Assembly: GCA_019044685.2 (NCBI GenBank)
Contig: JAGTXX020000015.1
Span: forward strand, 496,001-560,000
DNA length: 64,000 nt
Direction: 5' to 3'
Origin: Nannochloris sp. 'desiccata'
Lineage: Eukaryota > Chlorophyta > Trebouxiophyceae > Chlorellales > Chlorellaceae
Shown here in pieces: positions 41,198-50,317 of the stretch. Each line of letters opens with the position of its first letter. The stretch's first letter is position 1. The translations under genes were made by a program, and so were the position numbers. A model generated the notes under the pieces. That model searched no databases, was not told the DNA's origin, and saw only the letters and a list, made by a program, of their open reading frames with translations.

Positions 41198-41604
41198 TTA
41201 GGAGCCCCCGAAGAGACCAAACTTACTTGCAACCCCAGCTAATGTAACTAATACGACCAAAAGACCAGTACCTCCTGAGATATATATTACCTTTTTATCT
41301 ACAGCATGTACGTCAGTTCTCATGCTTGAGAGTCAGTTCTCAAGCTTGAGAAGTCAGTTCTCAAGCTGTTCTGCGAGCTTGAAAATCTTTCTAGGATACG
41401 TTGGAACCTGTCATCGACAGACTGGCGTTGATCCTCAAGCTTTGTATCAACCCTATGTCGCTCCTCCGTACTTGCCTTGGCCGTATCCGCCATGAATTTA
41501 AATGCCGCCCTCGACAAAGGATCTGTTTGTGCAGAGCTAACAGTCGCACGTGCACCAGCGCGCTTGGTTAAATGTCCAAGCCTACTCGAAGCTCCTCGCA
41601 CCAT
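41198..41604 (-). pseudogene. Coiled-coil plus C-terminal membrane segment, split by a frameshift
   Basis: ATG 41604 opens 94 codons: a basic Ser/Ala-rich start (MVRGASSRLGHLTKRAG), then a helix with heptad-like charge (DTKLEDQRQSVDDRFQRIL), ending in a repeat LRTDFSSLRTDS. The frame closes at 41320. One base over, an open frame continues from an ATG within the repeat with MRTDVHAVDKKVIYISGG, a hydrophobic helix GLLVVLVTLAGVASKF and a stop at 41198. The break sits in a 21-bp tandem repeat where one unit (41331-41350) is 20 bp, so a 1-bp deletion is the simplest cause. A TTTCGCAG acceptor precedes the ATG, so it is not a processed copy. Sequencing error is the alternative. Confidence 0.45.
41310..41371 (+). 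repeat. Three-unit 21/20/21-bp tandem repeat
   Basis: Units share GTCAGTTCTCA(A/T)GCTTGAG (the third ends GCTGTTC). The middle unit is one base short, which shifts the reading frame of the overlapping gene. Confidence 0.8.
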
Positions 41605-41941
41605 GTTATCTGCGAAAGAAAAACATTAACATTAGCTAGACATCCGTGAGTCGTGTTTGGAATCTGCCCCGGCCCACAAATGTGGAGTGTGCAGATGAGC
41701 TTTCAGGTACTCCGCTCTGGGCTTGCAGGGCTCCAAGAATATAACAACAAACCTACTTTTGCACCAAGAGTCAGAGCTAAGCTTTTGCCTCAAAGTCTAA
41801 AGCTAATTACTTATTAATTCTAGAAGCGATCTCTTTGGAGGCAATAAAACTTCGCCAAGGTTTTATGCAGTTTTAATATTTTTAAATAGTGTTTTACTTT
41901 AAGAATAATTAACTTAAAGGACGCCGGAGAGGTGAGTTAAG
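41605..41941. other. Accessory island, no gene seen
   Basis: Sequence between the frameshifted gene and the second hAT-like element. It may contain a 5' exon of that gene; none could be assigned. Confidence 0.3.
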
Positions 41942-41949
41942 TTTTCAGC

Positions 41950-42379
41950 TAGGCTTGGGGTGATAACCTGTGGTTATTGGTTAGTTACCGGTTAAATAAC
42001 TAATATAAATAACCATAACCTGTGGCCACGCTGGTTAATAACCTCTACAAGGGACACTACCGGCCTTTTCTTAATGGCAGCCGAAGTGGGGATCGATGAT
42101 CAATTTGAAAATGGGGAGGTGGAGAAACTTGCTCCTGGTTATTTAATACATTTACATTTATTTATTGCATCTATAGTTGATTATCTGCAGTGCTTTACGC
42201 CGCTTTGGTCGCTATCTTAAGGAACTGTTGCAGTCTACTTGATTTAATCTTGCATCTGTGAAAGATCCCCCAGGCAGGTTATAGTGGTTAGCGTGCTGGT
42301 TATCTGGTTATTGAAATTGTTAGTAACATAACGAGAACTAACCATAACTAGCTCTAAAAACTGGTTACCCCCAACCCTA
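41950..42379. mobile_element. Second non-autonomous hAT-like element, 430 bp
   Basis: Perfect 8-bp duplication TTTTCAGC at 41942-41949 and 42380-42387. Ends are TAGGCTTGGGG (left) and TAGGGTTGGGG (right, reverse complement), 10 of 11 matching, followed by TAACC on both. GGTTA/TAACC words are repeated subterminally (41963-42040 and 42280-42370). The internal sequence differs from the 687-bp element, so it is a different family. No coding capacity. Confidence 0.82.
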
Positions 42380-42387
42380 TTTTCAGC

Positions 42388-43866
42388 AGAGAAAAACTTT
42401 AAGTATCTTGTTTCCTTCCTTCAGATCAAAAAGCTTGATTCACTATCCCCAGAGGGACGCCCGCAGGCCTATTTTAATCTCTCCTGCTACTCCCTGGTGC
42501 CATGGAGCACGAAAAGTTTAAAAATAACGAATGATCTTTGATATCAGTGATCCTTGATCGGCGATCCTCTCAGCTTCGTCAGTTAGCTGCTGCTGCTGCT
42601 GCTGCCCACCCTTATCAGGAGATAGATACCCTTCATCTGATAACCGCCGTCGCCCCGCCGTCGCCAGGCCACCGCCATGGACGAAGGGAACCCCACAGGG
42701 TAGCTAGAACAGTCAAAGCTGCGTTGCGGACCTCCACGATGGCCAGCTACAGCATGTACCGCTTTCAGATGGCAGGGAGAGGGGGCATTCTCCTCCCAGT
42801 GACCTTCTTTAATATGCCCAGGTGTATTGCAACATGTTTTACCTGCCAAATTTTATATGCCTTTTTAGACCAGCATTGCCCTTTGTAAAATCATTAAAAC
42901 ACTGCGTTTTCGACCATCGTGTATAGTTATTATCTACTTGTTATTTCTCCTGAGCACGCTCGAGCCCATTGGCGAAGAGAGTCTCGGAGAAAAAGTCGAA
43001 GCTATAGCCTCCACCCCTTTTTCGTCCGAATATCCTCCTCTTTCTTACGAACGTCATCTGCACGCAGTAACAACCATACAATAGAGCAGTAGAAGACGAG
43101 AGTATCATTTCTTGATTATTTTTAAAAATAGCACGATATTTGGCACGGAGATATTGATATGCCGCCGGAGCAGATCGAGGAGTATCTCTCGGAGGTCCAC
43201 CCGGTGTTTGTGCATTGGCATCTCTCCAGTAGGTTGTGCATTGTCATCTCTCCGGTAGATCAGGCTGACGAGTAGTTCGCGCACCAAGGACAATCCTCCA
43301 ACAGTTGGTTTACTAGATCCGCCGGAAAAGTGATCGCCGGCAGCTGCCCCTGCTGCAGGTGAATTCTCGCGCTGAAAGGGATGTGACAAGCCTGATATAG
43401 ATACTGCGGGATATATAAAATATACACGGGGTCCGTGAGGGGCTGTGAGGAGGAAAACCCCACAGTTTATTTTTATCCATGATCAGCAGCTTGATCCGAT
43501 TCTGGGAAACAGCAAGGTCGCCTACCGCAGTTTCCCCGCGCGGCATAGAGTTTCCTCAGGGGTATACAAATTCATTCACTGGGAAACTCGAGTTTCCCAG
43601 CTTTTCCCAAGAGGAAAAAAACTGTTTCCCTCCAGCCTTTCTTTACTTTCGACTTTGAAGCTTTTCGCACCACGGAGAGAAGAGTAATCTGAATTTCGCG
43701 CTGGCTTTCAATCTTGTTTGAAACTTTATACATCCCCGACATATGCAGTCTGGAAATCGCGGTCGCAAGTAACGTGTTGAGACAAAAGTTGGTGTTTAAA
43801 ATCTGTCGAAATTCAAAAACAAGTGACCAGATAATCGTTGCAGCATTATTTTAGTGGGTGCACATC
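42388..43866. other. Accessory island, right part
   Basis: About 1.5 kb with a (CTG)n run (42585-42603), a 26-bp tandem duplication (43209-43260) and a 22-bp perfect palindrome CTGGGAAACTCGAGTTTCCCAG (43579-43600). Short open frames on both strands are not convincing as genes. Confidence 0.4.
43209..43260 (+). repeat. 26-bp tandem duplication
   Basis: Copies 43209-43234 and 43235-43260 differ at three positions. They start TGTGCATTG and contain CATCTCTCC. Confidence 0.85.
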
Positions 43867-46375
43867 ATGAGGGAATTGGGCATTATTGTTGTGGCCGGCT
43901 ATATGCCCTTATATCGCCATCCTGCCTTCAAAGTTGGGCCTTGGCAGTTACCATGCAGGTGAGTTTATTGCTATATATATTATTTATCATACTGCATCGC
44001 CCTCATCTTATATTCACGTAATAATAAGCACCTCAATGCACAGGTCCGTTAGAAGAAAAAGTCTTCTCTCAAACTTTTCTCGGAGAAATCAAAGCCTGCA
44101 ATTAGATTTCACAACACGTCGGCATAGTTTTATTCGCTCTGCTGCCTCTTCTAGCAGCGGTGGTGGTGCCTTGGACTCTCCATCTGGCTCTTCAAACGCA
44201 TTAGATGCATACAGCACGGCAAATACTATTTCTGATACCACAGCCAAAGCAGCACGTCGGTCTGCTCGATTGCAATCGGCTTTGTTGCTCCGTAAGCTAT
44301 ACCGCAATTTATTACGCGCAGAGCCTCTATTACAGCTCCCATCACCTGTATACCAACCCCCCGAAGAGTTCCCTTCTACTTCGAAAGCTGATAATGAATT
44401 AGATTCAGAAAATGCCGCATCAATGGATTTGGCTGCCGCCGCTGCTGCAGCTGACGCACAGCTTCAAGCCCAACTTGAAGAACGCATCGAAGAAGCAGTT
44501 GTTCTCCTAGCAGAGATGGAATTAACAGCAGAAGAGTTACGTCTAGGCCTCAAAGCGTTGAAATCTCAGCCTGAACGTTATGGTCTTTTATTTGTTAATC
44601 CTAAAAATTCTTCATCAATAGACCCATCGGAGGTCGAACACCAAATTCAAAAACGAGTTAAAGAAGTCTATTCACAATTAATGGATCGTGTATCTAAAGA
44701 GATCACAGAACTTCCATTCTCGTCTATTTCAGTCGCTCAAGCAGCGTTAGATGCCAGAAATGCTCGATTTCGTGCTTTAGGGTTACCGCCAGCATTGGAG
44801 TCAATCGGTGACGGCGATGGTGCCCCCGAAGGTGGGTATTATTTAGCAGCTGAAGCTCGTCGTGGACTTGGAGAACGTCTCGGTGAAGCAGAACGTGTTG
44901 CAGAAAGATTTTTAGCCAGGCGATTACAGCCTGCTGTTGCAAGGGTACGAGAAACGTCGCCTGAAGGTCTTATTCAAGGTGTACAGAAAAGTGCTACCTG
45001 GGCTCGTGGATTATGGGATCGATTAAATGGATCAGCATACGACGGTGCCTCCTCTGCTGCACCTTCTGGATTGCCATTACCCTCCACTTTAGAATCTGAC
45101 CGGGCCGCTGCTGTGGATGCTTTGCATGGTGAGATTGAGGAGTTGGAAAAGAAGCTACAGGAAGCAAGTAAAGCTCGTGAAACCAGGTTACGGAAGGCGG
45201 GTATTCAAGGACGTGCTCGTATGGCCGCTGAGCTCCGACAAATGGATAACGAGGTTGCTGCTGTCTCTCGAGCATTGGCTGTGCGTACTTTACAATTAGA
45301 GATGGAGTATATTTACGGATGCTTAGAAGGGGAAGTTGTTGATATTCTAGGTGACCCATCAGCTGCAGCAGCAGCACAACAACAAGAAGGGTCAGTATCA
45401 TCGTCTTCTTCTTCAATAGGCAGCTCTGTTGCATTGGCTCTTTCCCGTCGAGGCAGTACTGACGAGGTTGCCTTGCTTGCTGCTGAATTCCGTCAATTGG
45501 ACGCTGAATTAGCCGCCATGGCCTCTGAAGTTGAATCTGGTGGTTCTTTATACATCGATGATGGTGATATTGCTGCGCTAGCTACAGAAATTCCTGATTT
45601 ACGATTACGTCTTGGCGTTGGAGACACAACTGTTTTTGGGGGATCAGGCTTGTCTCTCAGTAAATTGCAGATGCAGATACGTCAAGCAATCAGTACTACA
45701 ACCGAAGCCATTAATTTCGGTACCCGCGGTGTGAGGTTATTAGGTTCAGATGCTGGGGCGGCAGGGAGATTGTTTTGGAGAGCCTTACTTGGTGGCACGT
45801 TGAAACCCAGAGAAGTTGCAGCCCTCCGACGCACAGCTCGAGATTTATTAACATTCATCCCCTTTGCTATAATTTTGATATTACCATTGACACCCGTGGG
45901 TCACGTCCTTATCTTTGGGTTCATTCAAAGATACTTTCCTGGTTTCTTCCCTTCTCAATTTACAAGTAGAAGGCAAGATCTCATGGTGAAGTACGAGCAA
46001 CTGACAAAGCAGCTTCAGGAAGCACAAGCAGCCGCCGAAGCTGAAAGTGACGAGTTGGAGTTTAAGAAAGCGGCAGCCAAGGCTGTTGCTGAAGCGCAGT
46101 TGAGAAGTGGGGGGAGTGGAGGATCTATGAGTGGTTCGACAAGTAGCTCAGATGGTGAGAGTAGGGACACTGATGTTGGTGGGAGTGCCGTGGCAACTGC
46201 TGATGCAAGCGGGCTTGGAGTCGGCAATGGAGCTGGAAGCGTTGGTGTGCCTATTGTAGCTTCAGGGGAAGATGATGACGCGGAAGGGCCTGCTGCGAAA
46301 GCTGTAAGGAAATTGCAAGAAGAAATTGCTGCAGCTGCAGATAGCTCTTACACAGAGACCCTGGAAGGGGAGTAG
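43867..46375 (+). CDS. LETM1-like membrane protein, 807 aa
   Basis: LETM1-domain proteins sit in the mitochondrial inner membrane or the plastid envelope; plants have plastid-type members. Preferred exons are 43867-43958 and 44044-46375: an ATG exon ends at AG|GTGAGT and joins in phase 2. The alternative is an unspliced start at ATG 44036 (779 aa). The C-terminal third has the family core: LWRALLGG-like FWRALLGGTLKPREVAALRRTARDLL, a hydrophobic hairpin FIPFAIILILPLTPVGHVLIFGFI, then RYFPGFFPSQF. Long Ala/Glu-rich coiled-coil segments precede and follow it. The leader after the splice is Ser/Arg-rich (RRKSLLSNFSRRNQSL), consistent with organelle import. No EF-hand seen. Confidence 0.75.
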
Positions 46376-46621
46376 AAAATGAGACGAGTAGACATATACT
46401 CTTTTTTTTTTAACAAACATTTTTCTGTTCTCTCTCTGCAATATGTTGATACTCGCTAAATCAAACCTTTACTTACTTTACTTTCCTATCAGAAGAGGAA
46501 AATTCCCCTTCCTACTTTCTATCAAAAACTACTATTTGCATTTCTTCTCTACTATCTACCAGTCTATTTGTTACAAAGTCCAAGTAAACACGCAATCAAT
46601 CAATCCATTATATACATAAAG
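46376..46621. other. Convergent 3' spacer LETM1-like / TTM3
   Basis: 246 bp AT-rich spacer; no feature seen. Confidence 0.35.
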
Positions 46622-47290
46622 TTATTCCAACGTTTTATCTACAAAATTAGCAAATTTACTCTTTGTAGAATCGCTATAAGCAACTCCATAAGTATCTAAC
46701 AAGCTCTCCAATTCCAATTTTAATTTTTGTGGGGTGGTCGTCTCACACTCCAGCTCGTGCAAAGTACCCCAAGGGTAGCTGGTTTGATCTAATTCTAACA
46801 AATTACCACGCCAGGAATACTCTTTTCTTAAATTTTGAAATCCACCGAGCAAGGTCAACCCTTTCTTAAGTCCATATTGACTTTTCAATTTTGTGATCAA
46901 CGGCGATGAGGACTCCAAAAGGGCTTGAGGGTCAGCGAGGTATCCACGTGCGACTTTAGGGTCAATGGTTTCTTCTTCTTCAGGAGCAGTACCGACCCCA
47001 CCTTCCAAAACTTGTTTCCCTTTGCAGGTAAGCAGTGCTTTACGGTCAATATCGTAGAATCGAAGGCGAAGAACAACACGTTTATTTGATAATTCTTTGC
47101 CTGCTCCATCGAAAAACCAATTTTCTTGTTCGTGTGCTTGCTTAAAGCATGGAATGAGTGCTTGTGCTAATGCATCATATGATGCAGAGTCAGGAATGCG
47201 CAGTTTAATTTCTACTTCTGTACCTGAGAGGCCGTGATCTTCAACAGCAGCGGTGATTTTGTCATCAGCTCCCGCTGGTGTCGGACTCAT
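46622..47290 (-). CDS. TTM3: TTM3-like CYTH triphosphate tunnel metalloenzyme, 222 aa
   Basis: CYTH enzymes form an eight-stranded tunnel and hydrolyse triphosphates; Arabidopsis TTM3 is a tripolyphosphatase. The signature ExExK is present as EVEIKLRI near residue 22. Further tunnel strands include ENWFFDGAG, VVLRLRFYDID, ALLTCKGKQ, LRKEYSWRGNLLELDQTSYPWGTLHELECE and the closing STKSKFANF. ATG 47290 is 26 nt after the CDC26 stop codon on the same strand, with no room for a separate promoter. The 328-codon frame beginning at 47608 is read-through of the CDC26 intron and is not the normal product. Translation must come from a bicistronic mRNA by leaky scanning or reinitiation, or from an internal start. 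Confidence 0.88.
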   Translation of the reverse strand: MSPTPAGADDKITAAVEDHGLSGTEVEIKLRIPDSASYDALAQALIPCFKQAHEQENWFFDGAGKELSNKRVVLRLRFYDIDRKALLTCKGKQVLEGGVGTAPEEEETIDPKVARGYLADPQALLESSSPLITKLKSQYGLKKGLTLLGGFQNLRKEYSWRGNLLELDQTSYPWGTLHELECETTTPQKLKLELESLLDTYGVAYSDSTKSKFANFVDKTLE

Positions 47291-47316
47291 TTTTCTATTT
47301 TCTTCGTTGTTATTAT

Positions 47317-47608
47317 TTACTGCTGCCCTCGGCCGAGTTGAGTGAGACCAATCCGCTGTGCTGCGGTAGGTTTTTTGGTGGAAGGTCCTTGTTGTTGCCA
47401 AGAAGGTGTAGTTGATTGTTGCTGGGCGGCTCGCTCCGCCTTGATCGTCTCGTACTGAAAAAGGAAAAAATAATGGGAAGGAGGCGTGAAAATATCTGAG
47501 CAGGGACTGGAAGAAATTCCTATACCACCAGCTGCCAAGGGAGATAGTTTTTACCTCTTCTTTGTCCTCTGGTCGGAGTTCGATTCGGGATGGTTTGAGC
47601 TCTAGCAT
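47317..47608 (-). CDS. CDC26: Anaphase-promoting complex subunit CDC26 (APC12), 63 aa
   Basis: Small APC/C subunit that stabilises the TPR protein CDC16/APC6 by burying its N-terminus. Exons are 47608-47555 (18 codons) and 47454-47317, phase 0 (GTAAAA donor, TTTTTCAG acceptor). The N-terminus MLELKPSRIELRPEDKEEYE matches the invariant CDC26 motif M-L-R-R-K-P-T-R-L-E-L-K-x-x-D-x-E-E-(F/Y)-E. The remainder is Gln/Thr-rich and variable, ending RIGLTQLGRGQQ. The short length is normal for the family. It is the first cistron of the CDC26-TTM3 pair. The intron (100 nt) is not a multiple of three; retaining it would run in frame into TTM3. Confidence 0.88.
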
Positions 47609-48252
47609 GCCACTTGGGTAGCACAGCAGAGCTTGTCAATGATGCTGTTACTACTAGACGTATCCAAGAGTGCATGAATATATTATTAGAATGAGGTGTG
47701 AGCCTTGAGGGTGCTGTTTATTTTGGATTTCTGAAATACACAGGTGCAAGTAAAAATTGAGAGCGAGAAAACAACAGATCAAGAAATAAAACTTACCCTA
47801 GAAATATTTGCTGAGCAACGCTGGCTGTTCCCAATCTATAGTATGCCCCTCTCCCCTCAATACTAAGAATATTTTTGCAAAAATTTGAGTTTTCTTTAAT
47901 TTAACACGAGAATTAGTCCAACAAACGGCATAGGTAAAACAAATACGTACATAATCGCAAATTGGAGACCATTGGTGATAACACTGTCGCAGTTAGTGCT
48001 ACCAATTGACGCTTTTCATTGCAAATTAATGAAAAAAAATCTTTATCGGATCCCAAACACGATGAGGTTTAAGAAGTAAATTCTAGCTGCTTGGAACAAT
48101 CCTACTACTAGTAAATAGCGTGCTTTCTGCCCACGACCTTTTCTGTGCACTTTAGGACCCTTCCCGCTCCCCATTTAAAGTCTCCAAGCAATTTGGCTCA
48201 GTAATTGTCTTGCAATTGATGCAAAGACCTGCCATCGCCCATCCAGTGCAGC
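47609..48252. promoter_or_regulatory. Divergent region CDC26-TTM3 / membrane protein
   Basis: 644 bp between opposing starts. The short distance and the absence of any site inside the bicistron make this the probable single promoter for both CDC26 and TTM3. Confidence 0.4.
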
Positions 48253-49779
48253 ATGCCTCTATATAAAGATCGTCCATTTGGTCCAGGGGGCCGCCGGGGT
48301 CCCCGTCGGCCCACACGTCTCCTCACATTATTTACCGTCTTTGGCTTTGCAGCGGCAGTTCTTCTTATGATCTTCCCCCGTAGCACTCACACCCCCATCC
48401 CTGAAGAAACCACTATAAATGCCTACGGAGATCTCATAACGGCTCCATCTGCTACAGGAAATATCGCTCTAGCATATGCGTACAACAGTATCAACATCCA
48501 ACGTCTTGCTATTTTTGTTCATTCCTGGGCGACTCGTTCCCCTAGGACGAAACTTATTATTTTCACACATCCCGACCTTATGGCACGTAGACGCGTTGCT
48601 GAACTATACGCTAGGGTGGGTGTTGAGGCTATTGCTTTCAACCCTCCACCGATAATTGATGACCCGACCGACAAGGAAGACGTTAGGCAACCTGGCCGTA
48701 TCCCCCTCTCGGCCCTGCAGCATTATTTACTCTATCTAGAACAAAAAGCAGGCGATATCTCAAAAGGTGTCGCCATCTTAGGCGCTGTAGAAAATATCGC
48801 TCTACAAGATGACCCTTTTGCAAACGGGGAGGTCAGAGCAGCAATTGCAACAGGCAAGGTTTTAGTAAGCGAAGAAGGTGGTGCTCAGCTTGGTGGAGTC
48901 CAAGTCCAACAACACGAACCTACGTTGGCCTCTGTAAATGACTGTTACGGTACACCAGGGGTTGCTTCCTTAGGTGAGCAACCGGTCCTTTCCGCTGATG
49001 CTGTGTTTGGTCGAAGAGATGCCATTTTACAATATGTACGACTTCTTGCTGATATCTTAGATACACGTGTACGATTTAAATGCTTACGTAATAATCGCCC
49101 AGATATTGCAGCGTTAGCACATTCTGTGTACGATATTGGCAAAGATCCCTTAAATTTAGATTTCGCTTTTAGCATTGCAAGTTATAAAGACATGCATGCT
49201 CCAGTATTTGGAGCTAGTTTTGGTTTTCCCGCCATAATGGATGGGTATGGCATCATTCATAGATCTGGGTCACGTGCAGCAGCTGAATTACTCGCAGAAC
49301 CAGATCATCAGGGTCCCATCCCGTCAGTTATCACACAGTACGACTCTCACCCAGAATTAATGAAAATGTTTGTATCATTGTACCGCCCAGGTCCTGTAGA
49401 GTTGGAATTTGTACAGTCGAGTGGGTACATAGGTAGTAGGTTAGGGTCTACAGAGGGCAGTGATGGAGATCCCGATGGAGATGACGAATTGATCCCTGAT
49501 AGTTGGGAAGATGCAGTAAAAAGAGAATTGGCTACTGCTCGGCACACCGCTGCTGACGGTGATGGTCGAGTAGTAATACCTCCTACGTATGATGAAATAG
49601 TTGATATAATGGTAAAAAAGAGGACTGGGGCAGCGAAAAGATTAAGGAAACAATTAGAAAAGATGTTGGCGGACACTCGTACAAGGAGAGATGAGACAGA
49701 GGCGAGTGATTACGGCGAAGATGATAACTCCGCAGCTGCAGCTGGTGTGGTTCAGAAGAAGAAAATGAAAAACACGTGA
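48253..49779 (+). CDS. Orphan type II membrane protein, possibly glycosyltransferase-like, 508 aa
   Basis: Single exon with ATG start. The N-terminus is short and basic (PFGPGGRRGPRRPTR), followed by one membrane anchor LLTLFTVFGFAAAVLLMIF: a type II, Golgi-style topology. The luminal part starts with a Rossmann-like alternation (LAIFVHSWATRSPRTKLIIFTHPDL, ARRRVAELYARVGVEAIAF). It contains DIAALAHSVYDIGKDP and FGFPAIMDGYGIIHRSGSRA, and ends with an acidic and Lys-rich tail. The layout resembles Golgi glycosyltransferases, but I see no DxD motif in a typical setting, so function is not assigned. Confidence 0.6.
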   Translation: MPLYKDRPFGPGGRRGPRRPTRLLTLFTVFGFAAAVLLMIFPRSTHTPIPEETTINAYGDLITAPSATGNIALAYAYNSINIQRLAIFVHSWATRSPRTKLIIFTHPDLMARRRVAELYARVGVEAIAFNPPPIIDDPTDKEDVRQPGRIPLSALQHYLLYLEQKAGDISKGVAILGAVENIALQDDPFANGEVRAAIATGKVLVSEEGGAQLGGVQVQQHEPTLASVNDCYGTPGVASLGEQPVLSADAVFGRRDAILQYVRLLADILDTRVRFKCLRNNRPDIAALAHSVYDIGKDPLNLDFAFSIASYKDMHAPVFGASFGFPAIMDGYGIIHRSGSRAAAELLAEPDHQGPIPSVITQYDSHPELMKMFVSLYRPGPVELEFVQSSGYIGSRLGSTEGSDGDPDGDDELIPDSWEDAVKRELATARHTAADGDGRVVIPPTYDEIVDIMVKKRTGAAKRLRKQLEKMLADTRTRRDETEASDYGEDDNSAAAAGVVQKKKMKNT

Positions 49780-50317
49780 TGAAGAAGAAAAGTTGTTAGA
49801 GAGATAGAGAGCTCTGTTATGTTAATTTAAATCATCTGCATTTGCTAATTTAATTCAAATTTTTAAAACTGGCATCAAGTGAAAATTCTATTGGTGTTTT
49901 TACTGTCGTGTCTTACAAAATAAGGTGAAATAAAGAAGGAAAACAAACATTGGTTAGAGTAGAGTACGAATAGAAGGTGTCGTATCAGCAGGGTAAGAGA
50001 GGGCAGGGCAAGAGAAAAGAGATCTCACAAATGGGGGGGGGTGTACATCTTTTCGATGACGGTGCCGGGTTGAAGATAAATGTGGGTGCGAGGAATAACG
50101 CAGGTAAAATTGACGTAGACATTATATTGGGTTTAGCAACAAAGATAAATACTATTTAACGAATCAAAGTAATTGTCGGACGGAAACAAATCTAAAAAGA
50201 AAGTCAGAAATTATTCTTTACATCAGATCATACTATTTCTTTAGAGGAGAACCATGAATAGGCTCACTCGACTTTTCTTAGAATATCCCATAATACCAAT
50301 ATTTCCAGTAATCTATC
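49780..50317. other. Convergent 3' region
   Basis: 538 bp; a run of nine G at 50033-50041. No supported gene. Confidence 0.35.

Noticed and set aside
42538..43463. Small ORFs on both strands in the accessory island
   Set aside because: No domain, no codon bias visible, and they overlap repeats and palindromes.
43886..44035. N-terminal extension of the LETM1-like protein from TTG
   Set aside because: Non-ATG start inside a likely intron with a phase-matched GTGAGT...CACAG pair.
46622..47608. A single 328-codon gene covering both CDC26 and TTM3
   Set aside because: Its N-terminal 100 codons read through a GT-AG intron and the CDC26 second exon in the wrong frame; the spliced form gives a textbook CDC26.
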